64,000 bases of DNA from Scleromitrula shiraiana (GCA_028455995.1 JABELC010000007.1:1561501-1625500); one strand, 5' to 3'; shown: positions 1 to 11,591, counted from the stretch's first letter. The notes: generated from the letters alone by a model not told the origin. Numbers and translations: made by a program.

Positions 1-1289
1 CGTACGTACCATCTCGCACAGGATCTAAGGAAAACAATTCGAGAACCGCTCCGAACTATGGATCATTGTTTTAAACCCGATAATAGTGTATCTGGAACGT
101 ATTAGCTAATACGTGTACGATATCCGCGTATTTCCTTAGGTTTGGTGGTTCGTTCCATAAGGTTTAGGACGTATCCCTGATGCCCCAGATTTCAAGATAC
201 GGGGCAATACGGTCGAAGATAACTCTATTTTCACTACAGTAACACTGGTACTTCACATATTTAACCACCAGGGCGGAGGTATTATGTTGAAAGTTTCCTT
301 TATTGTTACTATAAATAGTCATATGAGTCCGTGTATCAGTGATACAATCCACGGTAGTCAAACTGGTGGTTCTAATCCCCAAAGCATATGATAAGGAGAT
401 GTGATTTCCTCCATACATCTGCATAGACCGTGTCTAAATCTACAACACAGTCTTACTACAGCACGCTCCAGCAAAAGCTCGGATGGCATTGATGGGATGA
501 TATGAAAGAAACCTTGAAATTTATAATTATCCTTTCTGCGTTGTTGGGCTCCACAATTTAGGACGGGTTTGAGATGCTCAGCAGCATTATTTTTAACCTC
601 TTTGCTTCTCTTATGATTAAACTTAACCCAACTCATAGCTTCGGAAGGATTGAGCCGCTCTCCAGATATCTGAACTTATAATAAAAAAAACTCAATAATG
701 GTACAAACATACGACAAGGGGGAAGACTAGTGGGGTAGATAGTCTTAGCGAATAAAGATAGGAGGGACAAACGGTTTGACTGGGAATAATGTCCCAAGAG
801 TAGGGGTTGATCTGTCTACAGATAGATATAACAAGTATCATGAATCAGTAAGTCGCCTAGCTATAGCAGATCGCCCCGACAATGCACCTAACTAACTCTA
901 AACCCTTCCCAAAAGAAACCTTCTCACAATCCAACCAGGACATTCTTATCTGATCGTCTACCTATTATCACATGAAAGTTATACGAAGTTCTTGATTTAG
1001 AAGTACGTAGTAGGTAATACTAAGTTTAAAGTCAAAGTCAAAGCAAAGCTAAGTAAATATAGTTCTACTGATGATCATCTATCTCGGCACGTAGCTTGAC
1101 TCGCTCGCGGACCAACCCTCGGCCAAGCCTTTGTCCACGTGTCGGTCACAGGTATCGACTATTTTAGAGTTTATACAAGTTACCTTGGTAATGAGTCACT
1201 GTAGAGTACAGAGGCAATATGAGGATATTAATTTATGTCAAGTTCGGTAGGGATCAGAGATAGGCAAGGGAGGTAAGAATGCAGATAAT
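1..1289. other. Intergenic, no convincing gene
   Basis: AT-rich DNA without a recognisable domain. Two overlapping minus-strand open frames (636 to 358 and 424 to 164) could be read as one interrupted coding relic, since they lie end to end in shifted frames. No family is recognisable, there is no splice evidence, and neither is called as a gene. Confidence 0.6.
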
Positions 1290-1500
1290 GTATAATCTCA
1301 CCAGAATGAGAACCATCTAAACCCAATTGAAAAGTTTTTCTCTCCTCCCGTCGCTAATCATACTGAAAATAGTAATATTTCAGCTTTTCAAAATTCAAAA
1401 ACCTATCCACTTTATCAATCTTTCCAATCAAATAGTAGAATAGAGCGGATATGCTATTCTAAATCAGGCTTAGATGGTTCTCATTCTGTTGAGATTATAC
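1290..1500. mobile_element. MITE-like element with terminal inverted repeats
   Basis: The left end 1290-1319 and the reverse complement of 1471-1500 agree at 29 of 30 positions, each starting GTATAATCTCA. Beyond that, similarity continues for about 10 nt with differences that are mostly transitions, as expected after C-to-T type decay. The 211-bp interval has no ORF. A TA dinucleotide sits just inside both ends (1291-1292 and 1498-1499), which would suit a Tc1/mariner-type target duplication if the true ends are two or three bases inward. No longer target duplication is visible. Second copies were not seen in this window, so family membership is inference. Confidence 0.65.
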
Positions 1501-1748
1501 GGTATGAGGATATGAGTGAAGTAAATTGAGATATAATATTCTAATATACATGAACAAATATTGGTATATATACAATAACTGAAAGTCTGCACCCTGATAT
1601 CATACATCCAGAATATAATCAAAGTAGAAAAACCAAAATGCATTTACGAAGCAGAGCAAGGCAAGCCACTCAAGGCGCCGACCAGATATCAACAATCTGT
1701 CCATCAATCCATCCATCATCAATCATTCATCCCGAATCGTAAAACATC

Positions 1749-2292
1749 TCAAATGGTATCTTTCACCGACCCCTCGGAATCAATAATATCTCTTCCCTTT
1801 ACATCCTTCGACTTAGCATACAAACTCAATACACTACCTCTTCTCTCCCGTCTAGGACTCTTCCCACTAGAGATCCTCTCCAATGTGTCATCGTGTTCCT
1901 CATCCCCATTTGGGTCAGACCACACACTTAGAATCGATCCTTTCCTTCCACTACCGCTATTGCTTCGGCCATGCTTGGCCTCATGGTGTGTAGCGATGAA
2001 AGGGGCGTTGTTGAGATTTCCAAAGGGAGTGGACCGACGTCGTTCACGCGTGGCCCAGGAATCTCGTTCGTGTGTTGTGGCTGTCCAGTCTTGTTCGTAG
2101 TCATCAAAGGGGGATTCTAGGGCTTTGTTGGAGCCGTTGGTGGGTGTTTTTTCTGGAGATTATGTTAGTCTTGGATAGATTGGGCTCGAGTAGACTTGGT
2201 TACTCACTGAGAGGACTGTCACTGCCAAATGGGTCTTTGAACATATCATTTTTGTAATCTGGACTGCTGGCCATGGTTGATTTTGAATCCAT
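1749..2292 (-). CDS. Small serine/charge-rich hypothetical protein (162 aa, 2 exons)
   Basis: Exon 1 is 2292-2208 and exon 2 is 2152-1749, separated by a 55-nt intron with a GTGAGT donor and CTCCAG acceptor. The exon lengths (85 + 404 nt) keep the frame and end at TGA. The start is the first ATG of the frame (a second Met is codon 7). The product is hydrophilic with no signal peptide or membrane segment. It begins MDSKSTMASSPDYKNDMFKD. The middle has an acidic-aromatic stretch (DDYEQDW) and the C-terminal half is rich in RRxS and GSVLS-type motifs that could be basophilic kinase sites. No family is recognised. The evidence is the clean intron and the continuous codon structure across it. It stands alone, with about 2.8 kb of empty DNA upstream. 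Confidence 0.7.
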
Positions 2293-5142
2293 ATTGTTTT
2301 ATTGTTTCTGAATAGGTTATTTGAAGTGATTTAGGCCACTTGGTTTTGTATTGTGATGTTTATGGGTATTTCGTGGTATGATTTAGAATAGATCAATATC
2401 AAGGAGAGTGAGGGACTTCTTATATAGATGCTACGGTAGGATATCTTACAGGGGGGCCGAGCAACCTTGGTTATCTATCAGCCAAGCCAGCCGAGCCATC
2501 TCCTCATCTGAATGGTTCGAACTTAGAAGAGTCATCTAGAGCCTGAGCCTAGACGTCATGATAGTGAATATCAGCTTCTCTTTTTATTAAACAGGATCGA
2601 CTGAATCGAACAAATTACAAATAGAACCCTTTGATATCCTTAATAACACAAACTAATGGGTCAGACCTATGAGTGGCAACACAGTCCCCATCAAATGATT
2701 AGGAAAAGCATCCTGTTGGTGAGACATAAGGGTAGGGAGCGACGGAGGATGCTTGGCATTCCATCACATAGCATATATGCACATACCCTTCCCCAGATAT
2801 TGTCCACATTTTATTGATATAAGTGGAACAATTGGTTGGTTTGTTATCTGAATCTCATTGTTTTGGGGAAGGATGTTGTCGATCACTTGATGAAAATACC
2901 CCGCATCTAGTTGGCGTCTGGTGGATAACCTTGGCACAGTAACCGATGTGACGCTATATGTACTCGGTTGCACGTCTATCCCATTTCACCATCTCACATT
3001 CTTATTTTATGATGGGAAAGTTTATAGTAAAGTGGTACGATTAACTATAAAAGTTACACCTCGCAAGATAAGGCATCTTGGTACAATAGAAAAAGTCCCT
3101 TGAAACGCATTATGCAGTACAACTTTCAAGATGACCCGGCCAAGCGGGGAGATATTGTATCCTTAGAAATAACACTCAGAACGACAGCGTCTCGTGTCAA
3201 AGTTATGGAATTATACCCATGTAGATCAGCTATAAACCTGGAGGTTATCAGTAACTTTTGTTTCGTGATGAACTTTCATCGCCAATCATTTCAGCTGGAG
3301 GTTGTAAATAGCGGGCGCAGCACAACGCTCGTGCGCCACGAGTAGTCTCTCCGCAAATCAGATAAGTACGGGAAGTCCATTGGTATAATACATACGTACT
3401 ATTAGACGTGACTACCGAAACTCTCGAACCTTAATCTGATCATTTGAGCAAATGCAGTGTAGGTTAAATTCTGACATGTCAAATGTTAGCTATGGCACTA
3501 GAGCCTGCGCCCGGATCCATCCTCCCCGTGTTGCAAGCTAGACGTCGAGACCTCCCAGGCAAACAATTGGAATAGAAAAGATCGAAACTCGAAGTGTGAC
3601 AATCGTGAGCAAGACTTTATAGTTTTAGTATCTCTCAGAAAAACTCGAAATCTATGGCAGGCACCATATATTGTTAAAGATACGATCGCCTTCTTGGATG
3701 ATAAGAGTATAATGCTTTCTAAAAGAGAAACCTTCAGAACGATGGTGAGGATCAAAATGGCAGGTGCGACTCTAACACTATTTATATAGCTCCAGACCTC
3801 CGGTTACAATAATAAAACCTCATGCCAACCAACCTATAGAACGGACCCCCTCAACGACAAAAGACTAGGGGATATTGATGCCAAGTGCCGACATAATTCG
3901 CAGTTGGCTGTGTTATATAACCAATCACGACCCCTCTCCCCTCTTACAACTCTATATAAAGAAATGACCTACGGCGATCTAGAACTCTGAATATACATTG
4001 ATAGATATATACTGATAGTGTATCCTGTCCACGTATATAAAGCATCTCCGAGCTTTTTTGTTGGGTTGTCGATTTATTTGTTCGTCGATTCAATCAGAGG
4101 CCTCTAAAATGTTTCTTTGGACCTTGCGGGTAGTTTCTGATTAGAAGCTGCAATGCTATTGACCTGAAAAGAACCTGATGCATTAGAAGACCCTTCTCAT
4201 ACTGGTTGTCCCAAGTCGTCTCTAATGCTCAGGTTGTGATGAATAATAGGGCAATCGAACATCCAGATGAATATATATAACCCACTTATACTCCCAAGGA
4301 TTTTCTAATTCGATTCAGAATCCAAAGAGATCATATCTGAAGCACTAACTACAGTATAATACATCTCATCGATCCGACTTGTATTAGTGTTGCCAGTACA
4401 CACTAGCCCAGTTGATTGCAAACTTATCTGGATGAGTTTCAACATACTCAACAGGAGAATTGTTATGGAATCTGTTATCCGTTATGCTGACGATGCATAA
4501 TTCCAATAAGTCTTGAGTGGGTGAAGACAATATAATGGGGCATACGAGCTGCTGAATTTCCGAATGTCTATTCAGTTAACGTACAACCATCTGTTTTGGT
4601 TGTCTGTTCTGGTTGTCCGTATTTGAACAGACATTCAGAAGTGAATTAGCCTAAGATAGGTTGTTAAGTTTCTAGATATCTGTTCAGTGGACATGAGACC
4701 ACTAGTGAATCACAAGCTCTTGTGTTTGAATACCTCATACCTTGATTAGATATTCAGAACTGGATTAGCTCGATGTATTGATATTACACCATCTCGTACT
4801 CGCAGAATTTGTTTCCTTTTAGGTACTGGTGGTTGGTGGTGGTTAGCTTTGTCATCTCAACAGTTTACCCGAACTCCGACCGATACATATTTGAACTCCG
4901 AGAAGTCTCAGGGCCTCTAGCTCTGGCCTATCTCTCCATCGATGACTGTTTGCTTACTATATTATCAAATGAACTTCGAATTTCGAGCTCTTCAGTCAGA
5001 GGTGTGTGGAAACGTATATAAATTTGCGTGTTGGACCGTTAATGGTCCAATATCGGTTCTTCAGAGATCTACTTTTCTAAAATACAATATTCTCATATTT
5101 TTGACCTCGTCCCATAACCTCATATACAAATTTTAGTTAATC
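2293..5142. other. Intergenic, no gene seen
   Basis: About 2.85 kb of AT-rich sequence. Short open frames (for example around 2764-3345 and 3498-3755) have no recognisable similarity, no splice context and no consistent codon usage. A 75-bp imperfect hairpin lies at 4562-4636. A TATA-like TATATAA at about 5015-5021 sits roughly 125 nt upstream of the pseudogene start at 5143 and may be its old promoter. Confidence 0.6.
4562..4636. repeat. Imperfect 75-bp hairpin
   Basis: The arm GAATGTCTATTCA (4562-4574) is inverted, with one mismatch, at 4624-4636. The spacer contains a repeated GGTTGTCYGT motif. It may be a very small MITE or an isolated hairpin. Confidence 0.4.
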
Positions 5143-7312
5143 ATGTTCACTCCTGAGTAACTAATTGTTATGTAGGGAACTTCTCAGTGAGCCTAATCGC
5201 GGTTCTGCGATTCCAGATAGCAAGAGAAGCTATGCACTGTATACAGAATCCCAATATTCATTCGAGACTCATTCCACGAAGAAAGGGATCTACTTTCTTG
5301 ATGTAGCAGAATTTCAAAGCACTCTACTGGTAGACGATGCGAATGCCAGTGGACCTAACTGTTTGAATGACTCTATATTCGTTTAATTGAAAGCGGGAGA
5401 GAAAAGTACAATCTCGTTGATTGTTGGAAACTCGTTGGGACCATCTACAGAGTAAACCGCATACCCCGCTCTTAATTGCATGGCCATAGATTTAACATCA
5501 ACTATAGACATTATATTGCTGCAAAATTTTCGGGCCCAGTATCTAGTCTAAAACTTCAAGTCCTTGAAGATGAGACTATAGCTTTTGTAGTATCAGGAAA
5601 AGCAACAACATCTGGATCCTTATATAATCCCAACAACATTTCCCAGGAATCCCACTCTGTACATATTCACACTTCATTTTTTGTACGTCATTGGGATACT
5701 TACGAGTCTGGTAATATAAGTACTGTATTCTACGGATTTCTGCGTCTTTCAGAGGGCCAATATTGCCTTCCCTCAGGCCTACAAAATGCACTCCAAGGAA
5801 CTGGATTCCAGTTGCGACATGCACCTTTTGTGCCGAATGCAAGCGGTTATGCTATCAGTAGAAACGGTATAGTCTTTGTTGCACAAGAGCCGAATTCAAA
5901 CCCTGCGTTGACAGTGGAATCCGATGTCTATTATTATCCTTTCGATGAATTGATCTAAAGAAGCCGAGAAAGATTGGTTTTAGTCACCTCCACGGCGCAG
6001 CGAGCAAACCTGCCTTTTCACCCGACGGGAGCCATTTGGCGTATCTGAAGATGAGAGGTCCTGGTAACGAGAGTGACAAGACCCGGATTATTTTTGTTTC
6101 CTTAGAGAATCTTGAGAATCTGGAGCCAATTGAGTTGTTCCCCTCAGAAGACAATGAGGGGGCTTGGGATTTGTACCCTAGCACTATCACATTCGGTAAC
6201 GATGAGAAGATAATGTACATCAAAGTTGAAGAAAGGGGGCATTCCAGACTCTACAAGGTCGATATAAGGTATCCCAGGTTGCCAGTTCCTTTGGATCTAG
6301 GGAAGGATGGATCTATCGAAGCTGTTCAAACGCTCGGCCATAACGATCCTCGACTTTTCGTCACTCGTTCGTCCATGCTAGATAATAGCATCTTCAGTAT
6401 CGTTACGCCTTCCACTTTATCATCGCCAATAACCACCGAACCACTCATCAATCTCTCTCTCACCACCAAATCTCTTTCACGCAATCAAATTCAAGAAATA
6501 TATTTCTCATCTCCTAACTCCCCAAATCTAATTCACGCCTACCTGATCAAGCCCCCTGGTTTTGACCCCTCTAAGAAATACCCCCTCCTAACCATGATCC
6601 ACGGTGGACCTCATCAATCCTGGGTCGACTCTTTCACACCCCACTACTTCTACAGCCCTCTCATTTTCGCCTCCTTCGGCTACTGCGTCCTCCTACCAAA
6701 CATATCCGGCTCCGCCGGTTTTGGAAAAGCCCACCATGACATCCTAGTCCTTAATTTTGCTGGTACATCATACAACGGATCATGCGCCGCCATCTCCCAT
6801 GTCTCTGAATTTCCCTACATAGACACCGACCGCATGGTAGCACACGGACAATCCTTCGGGGGATACCAAATAAACTGGTTACAAGGACAACCACTGGGGC
6901 GAAAATTCCGCGCTCTAGTATGTGGTTCTGGCCAATATAGTACATTATCCAAAGTAGCCAGCTCGGACGAAGTATTTTTCAGCGCAAACTATTTTGGCGG
7001 ATATCCGGAGGATGAGAAGGCGAGGGAGGTGTATGATAGGTGGGATCCGCCGAGGTTCATAAAGAATTGGAAGACGCCTCAGTTGGTTGTTCATAGTGAG
7101 TTGAATTATAGGATTCCGATTACGGAGGGGATATCGACGTTTACGGCGTTACAGATGATGGGGGTTGAGAGCCGTTTTGTGAGGTTGGAAGGAGAGGGAC
7201 ATGGGATTATGGGGAGAATTGGAGGGTGCTTTACTGGGAGGTTTTAAAGTGGTTTGGGAAGTATGTTGGAGGGGATGAGATGGGGAGGGTAGAGGGAAGA
7301 GATTTACATTGA
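5143..7312 (+). pseudogene. Decayed dipeptidyl-peptidase 5-type S9 peptidase
   Basis: Translated blocks follow a prolyl-oligopeptidase family (S9, Dpp5/acylaminoacyl-peptidase-like) protein from N to C terminus: a beta-propeller half (5176 to about 6450), then an alpha/beta-hydrolase half with HGGPHQSW (about 6600), the nucleophile motif GQSFGGYQINW (about 6847) and PQLVVHSELNYRIP (about 7080). No single frame spans it. Visible lesions are: (1) ATG at 5143 followed after five codons by only 19 nt resembling an intron (GTAACT...TGTAG, 5157-5175), too short to splice; (2) an in-frame TAA at 5384-5386; (3) a two-base loss near 5450 shifting the frame; (4) a stop and frameshift at 5956-5960; (5) a frameshift near 7205-7220, after which the terminal block ENWRVLYWEVLKWFGKY continues in another frame to TGA at 7310. 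The position of the catalytic Asp is Asn (SELNY where the family has ELDY). No signal peptide is evident. It runs tail to tail with the PPR-like gene. Confidence 0.8.
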
Positions 7313-7438
7313 TCTCCCTGTTGAAATGCCAGAACCGTCACATTAAGATTTTGATATATAGAGGATGATTCAGAAGTTATTGGTGGAATATATGAAAAGA
7401 TGGTAGAATTATTTATACAGGATTACTTCATCCATCCA

Positions 7439-9877
7439 TCACCGAGAGCCCTTCAGCTGCCCTCTCGATTCTTGTCTAGAGTGTTTTCTTCTGAGTCTCT
7501 CAAATCTGATCATCGCTCGTTGCTGAATCCATTTCACCAGATCGATATGATTGGGGAAAAGGTTTGATCTTTTGATGAAATCCGCCGTGCCTTTCAAAGT
7601 CAATGTATTTAACTCCCTTGCACGTCTATTCGCTCTGACTCTCGAGATGCCTGGCCCATACAAGATGATCAATCGATCTACGACTGCTTTTCGGATCGAT
7701 GGTATGTTGATCCAAGCGCCTCTATTATAAATTTCTTGTAGAAGTACAACACCGTCCATGATATTGTAAGAAGGTTGAGTTTTTAAACGCACGAGGCCTT
7801 CAAATTTCGGAGGAGATGCAAGTAGAGCCTTTTTAAACCCCCATTCCACGATTGACTTTTGCAGACTTACTGGGAAAATAATCCGCAGTGGATGTAGCGG
7901 ATTTGTCGGAGAAACTGATGCCGGAACTTGTGTACGATCTTTGTTTCGTAGGTATTCAAGTCCGGGTAGAAGAACTTGATTCTTTGGGCCATACCAAGAG
8001 GCAAGGAATATGCACAATCTATTGAGATCTCGGGTACGGCCAAGCATTCCGAGCCTTCGAATGATTTCACGCCAACTATAGGCTGGTACCGATCCTCCAG
8101 ATGTCATAATGCCCACAAGAATCTTAGTTGCCATACCTAAATCATCAAAATCCTTAGATTTTGTAGGGCGACGACCACGTTGACGAGGTCGTAATACTTT
8201 GCGCATAACAACTGAAACAGTACGATGTTTGACAGGAATACCATTCATCTGCATATCCGATAAAGTAGTCAACATGCCTTGCAAGTCATTTCGGATTATG
8301 GATAACCTCAGATGTATATTATAGGTGTCATAATCAGGAAATTTACTCCCTATTAATCTTATGGCCATCGTCATTCCAAACCGGACTTGATCTTCTCTTT
8401 GAGCATAAGAGGCTAGAAGTCTTTCCTGCAGTCCCAGATCATCAAGTGAATCAGGGTGCTGATCACTAGTCAACAATGCATGTAGAAAATTGTGTTTGCC
8501 ATCTCTCGCAAAGCTTTCAACAGCCTGAGCATATCTTGATCGACCGATCGAGATACCTAGGTTTTTGAGTTGGTCTATCCTTTGAACAATATCCTTGCCA
8601 TTTTGTTCACGCAGGGCGATGGCTTGCAATGATATCGGCCCTATCTCCCTAACCCCAAGAGCATGGATGGACTTCATAGCCACTTCCAATGGTACCCATT
8701 GTGTAGCAAGCCATCGGGCTCCCAGATTATCGTCGTAACCCTTTGGTTTGATATGAAAAGTCTCTCCATGGATAAGGTTCATCATCTCCCTGTTTATTTT
8801 CGTACTGCCCTGCAGATTCTTTTGTGTGGTAGGAACAAAGATTATACCTGCTTCCCGCAGGCTCGAGAAAACTTTGCCAACACGCGCAGTGCTATACTTT
8901 GCTAGATAATGAATCAAAGGCTCAACATGTTTCGAGTATTTGGGCAAGTCATTCTTTCGAAAGAGTATAAAATGCCATTGGTATGCAGAGAAGAATTGTT
9001 CTTGAGAGTAGAGAAGCTGCATTAACCTTGAATAACGGATGTGAAAATTACTCATTTCATATATCTTCAGTAAGGCCTGGTCATCTACCTCGCTTGAAAT
9101 AACTCTTGTACACAATGATTCGAATGACTTATCATCAGGAGGATGACGGTCGACCAACTTCCGATGCCAACGAACAGCCTCAGTCCCTCGCCCGCTCAAA
9201 AGTAAATTAAGCAGTAACCTTGTATAGAGTCCCTTCCATCGACGACCAGTTTCAAGCAGTAAGTAATTTGCATATGAAATCAGTTCTTCAAGCATACTAT
9301 TGTCTTGCAACCCCAGCTCCAAGAAGGAGCTCCACATTAGCACGGCGAGGTGACCCTCCATCGGCAAGTGGACCTTTCTGTTATAGATCTCCTCCCAAAA
9401 CTCCCTGACTCCCTGGAGGCCGAATATTCTTCGTCTATAAGCTAGAAGAAACCCCCACAATTGTATATCATTTGCATGCTTTGGATTGTGAAGCAACTTC
9501 AACCGCCCATCGGATCCAATGCTTTTATCAGATACATACGACTCGAATAGGAGTCGACTAGGTTTGATATGGTCACCCCAGTTTCCATATATGTCGATAG
9601 TAGATGGCTCTTTTTGTCCGAGATATCTGATTGTGGGGGTGCTGGAAGAGGAATTATAATTTGAGTGGGGGAGGTCGAAGTCTTTGCAATTTGCGCCATG
9701 CTGTTGCTGGGGCTTATGTACGATAGAGATATTTGCATATCTGAGTTTTGAGTTCTTCCTGCAGCTACCATCATATCGTCCATTGGTTAATGGCACAGTA
9801 TCTGCTTCTCTGATTAAGTATCGAAGTAGGTTCAAGGATGTAGGCCTGGAGATAAGTCGTTGTAAAGCAGGTCGCAT
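7439..9877 (-). CDS. Mitochondrial PPR-like organellar gene-expression protein (812 aa)
   Basis: A single long exon encodes a basic, helix-rich protein. The first about 30 residues (MRPALQRLISRPTSLNLLRY) are Arg/Leu/Ser-rich with no acid, typical of a mitochondrial presequence. The rest consists of loosely repeating helical segments of about 35 residues, for example around MLTTLSDMQMNGIPVKHRTV, resembling degenerate pentatricopeptide repeats of fungal mitochondrial RNA-maturation and translation factors (Cya5/Aep3/Dmr1-like proteins). The C terminus is strongly basic (RAMIRFERLRRKHS). No exact orthologue is recognised, so the class is inferred from architecture, length and presequence. The start at 9877 is the first ATG and gives the presequence. 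It is divergent from COX7 over 260 bp, which fits a mitochondrial role. Confidence 0.7.
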   Translation of the reverse strand: MRPALQRLISRPTSLNLLRYLIREADTVPLTNGRYDGSCRKNSKLRYANISIVHKPQQQHGANCKDFDLPHSNYNSSSSTPTIRYLGQKEPSTIDIYGNWGDHIKPSRLLFESYVSDKSIGSDGRLKLLHNPKHANDIQLWGFLLAYRRRIFGLQGVREFWEEIYNRKVHLPMEGHLAVLMWSSFLELGLQDNSMLEELISYANYLLLETGRRWKGLYTRLLLNLLLSGRGTEAVRWHRKLVDRHPPDDKSFESLCTRVISSEVDDQALLKIYEMSNFHIRYSRLMQLLYSQEQFFSAYQWHFILFRKNDLPKYSKHVEPLIHYLAKYSTARVGKVFSSLREAGIIFVPTTQKNLQGSTKINREMMNLIHGETFHIKPKGYDDNLGARWLATQWVPLEVAMKSIHALGVREIGPISLQAIALREQNGKDIVQRIDQLKNLGISIGRSRYAQAVESFARDGKHNFLHALLTSDQHPDSLDDLGLQERLLASYAQREDQVRFGMTMAIRLIGSKFPDYDTYNIHLRLSIIRNDLQGMLTTLSDMQMNGIPVKHRTVSVVMRKVLRPRQRGRRPTKSKDFDDLGMATKILVGIMTSGGSVPAYSWREIIRRLGMLGRTRDLNRLCIFLASWYGPKNQVLLPGLEYLRNKDRTQVPASVSPTNPLHPLRIIFPVSLQKSIVEWGFKKALLASPPKFEGLVRLKTQPSYNIMDGVVLLQEIYNRGAWINIPSIRKAVVDRLIILYGPGISRVRANRRARELNTLTLKGTADFIKRSNLFPNHIDLVKWIQQRAMIRFERLRRKHSRQESRGQLKGSR

Positions 9878-10137
9878 GATGCGCCGTTCAAGACAGTCCC
9901 CCCAAAGTATCGAATTTGTACTCTCGCAGATCCATTGCTGTTATAGGGATTGCTGCATATCTCGTGGAAGTATATCTTGTTTCTTGCTCAATATGGATAC
10001 ATGAGAGCTCAAAATAATTGCGATTGATTAGTCATCTAGCGGATTAGCGCGGTGCCGATCCGAGCTTCCTACGATTTCAACATCGAACCATTTCATTCGA
10101 ATTCAAACAAACTGCAACACCGCACACTATAGACACA
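9878..10137. promoter_or_regulatory. Bidirectional promoter of the PPR-like gene and COX7
   Basis: Only 260 bp separate the two divergent start codons, so both 5' UTRs and promoters must lie here. No CCAAT or TATA element stands out. Shared control of two nuclear genes for mitochondrial proteins is inferred from the geometry alone. Confidence 0.55.
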
Positions 10138-10644
10138 ATGGCAGGGTAAGTAAACATCAATCTTGCTAGGGAGGGTTGGAATTTTTGGGAACCTACGAAA
10201 GATACTGAGTTCACACTTTACTGCAACTGGTGCCGAGTAAAAGAGGAAAACGAACGAACCAATTTACTGACCAACGTTTACCCCCACAGCTTGATCAACC
10301 GCGAGAACCGTGTTCCTCACTACCAGAGGCTCTTCCAAGAAGGTGCCAAAAAGCACATCCGTCAATGGAACCAAGTATGTAGCACCCAATGATGCGCGGC
10401 GGGCAGGCCCATCTTCGCAACCTTCTCAATCAAACAACAGTTCTAATGAAAACATTCAGACTCCTAGAAGCAAAGTTATGCTCTACCCATACTACGTCTG
10501 TCTCTGGGGAGGTTTAGCCGGTATGTTTAGGGTCTATGACTATAAACGGATTGTGAGCAGGTAACTAATCCTCGGATTCTAGGATCGATGTATATGATGT
10601 CGCGAATGGTTTTGGGACACAAGACTTGGTTCGGAAAGGGATAG
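10138..10644 (+). CDS. COX7: Cytochrome c oxidase subunit 7 (71 aa, 4 exons)
   Basis: Exons are 10138-10145, 10290-10374, 10460-10520 and 10583-10644. Introns of 144, 85 and 62 nt have GTAAGT, GTATGT and GTATGT donors, and the last carries a TAACTAAT branch site. Exons total 216 nt. The protein starts MAGLINRENRVPHYQRLFQ and ends with the membrane segment KVMLYPYYVCLWGG and the hallmark GHKTWFGKG. This matches the small single-pass inner-membrane subunit Cox7 (COX7A-like) of complex IV, with the N-terminal part in the matrix. Length is normal for fungi. The first exon carries only two and two-thirds codons, which is why no long ORF reveals the gene. Recognition rests on the N-terminal ENRVxHYQ and C-terminal HKTWFGK motifs. 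Confidence 0.93.
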
Positions 10645-11591
10645 AGGTTTCGCAAGGACATTATAGACTTTGATGATGGTGGGGGATTCAGGGAGGAATG
10701 TGGTGTACATTGAAGCCAAAGAATAGAATATTTCTTCACACCCAGAATTTATCAACTATACCCATTTGACTCGCTGATACGGGCTTTCACATATCCCTGG
10801 ATACGTCACATACACTTGGGTTTCGATCAGTCAGGATGATTTGCTTTGGTCGAAAAACTAATATGTCAACTCTAGTCCAAACCTGCGTGATCAATATGGA
10901 CGAACGTTTACCATGAACCCAAGCAAAAGTAAATTTGTCCGACAAATACTTTGAAACTCGAAACAAATGTTATCTTAGATGTTTATAAATGATTACACGC
11001 AAAATTTCTACCATTTCTTTACCACTTTACCATTAGTTACTGGCAATTTCCTATATTGGTTTTAGCATTTATACATTTGCTTTTTGACCAAAGGGAGAAA
11101 GTTATCCTCTGAGGTGACAGAGAAAGAGGATTCTAGGTACTCTCTCGAATCATATGATAATAAGGAGAAAGTCAAGACGGTTCAAGAACTAGTATCGGAC
11201 GAGACCTTCACCGTTTTTCTATTTGGGCGGGAAGGGGATGTTAAGTAACATCCGGTGATGAGTTTGGTATTTGGTTCTCTCTCTATGATCCAATGACTAC
11301 TAAATAGCATCTAGTTCACATATTAGTACTACATTTCTTCCAGTGCCATCGGAACAAATCAAAAATAGCGTGTATCTAAATGCTTAGTTCCCCAGAGTCA
11401 CTCTGTTAGTGTCGGGACTTTCGCATAGTTAGAAAGGTCTAGTGCGCACCATTTCATCATTTAATATTTCCTCCCACTACCACTTTTATTGTTATTTCAA
11501 TATCTCCAGATTCAATTATATATCAATCTTATCTTCTCAATTCCCCATAATACCATCTCATTTCAAAGAAATAATCAGCTTCTTTTTCAAA
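10645..11591. other. Intergenic
   Basis: COX7 3' UTR followed by about 900 bp of AT-rich DNA with no supported gene. Confidence 0.6.

Noticed and set aside
164..636. Two overlapping minus-strand frames that could be one frameshifted gene
   Set aside because: No domain, no splice sites and no codon bias; too weak to call.
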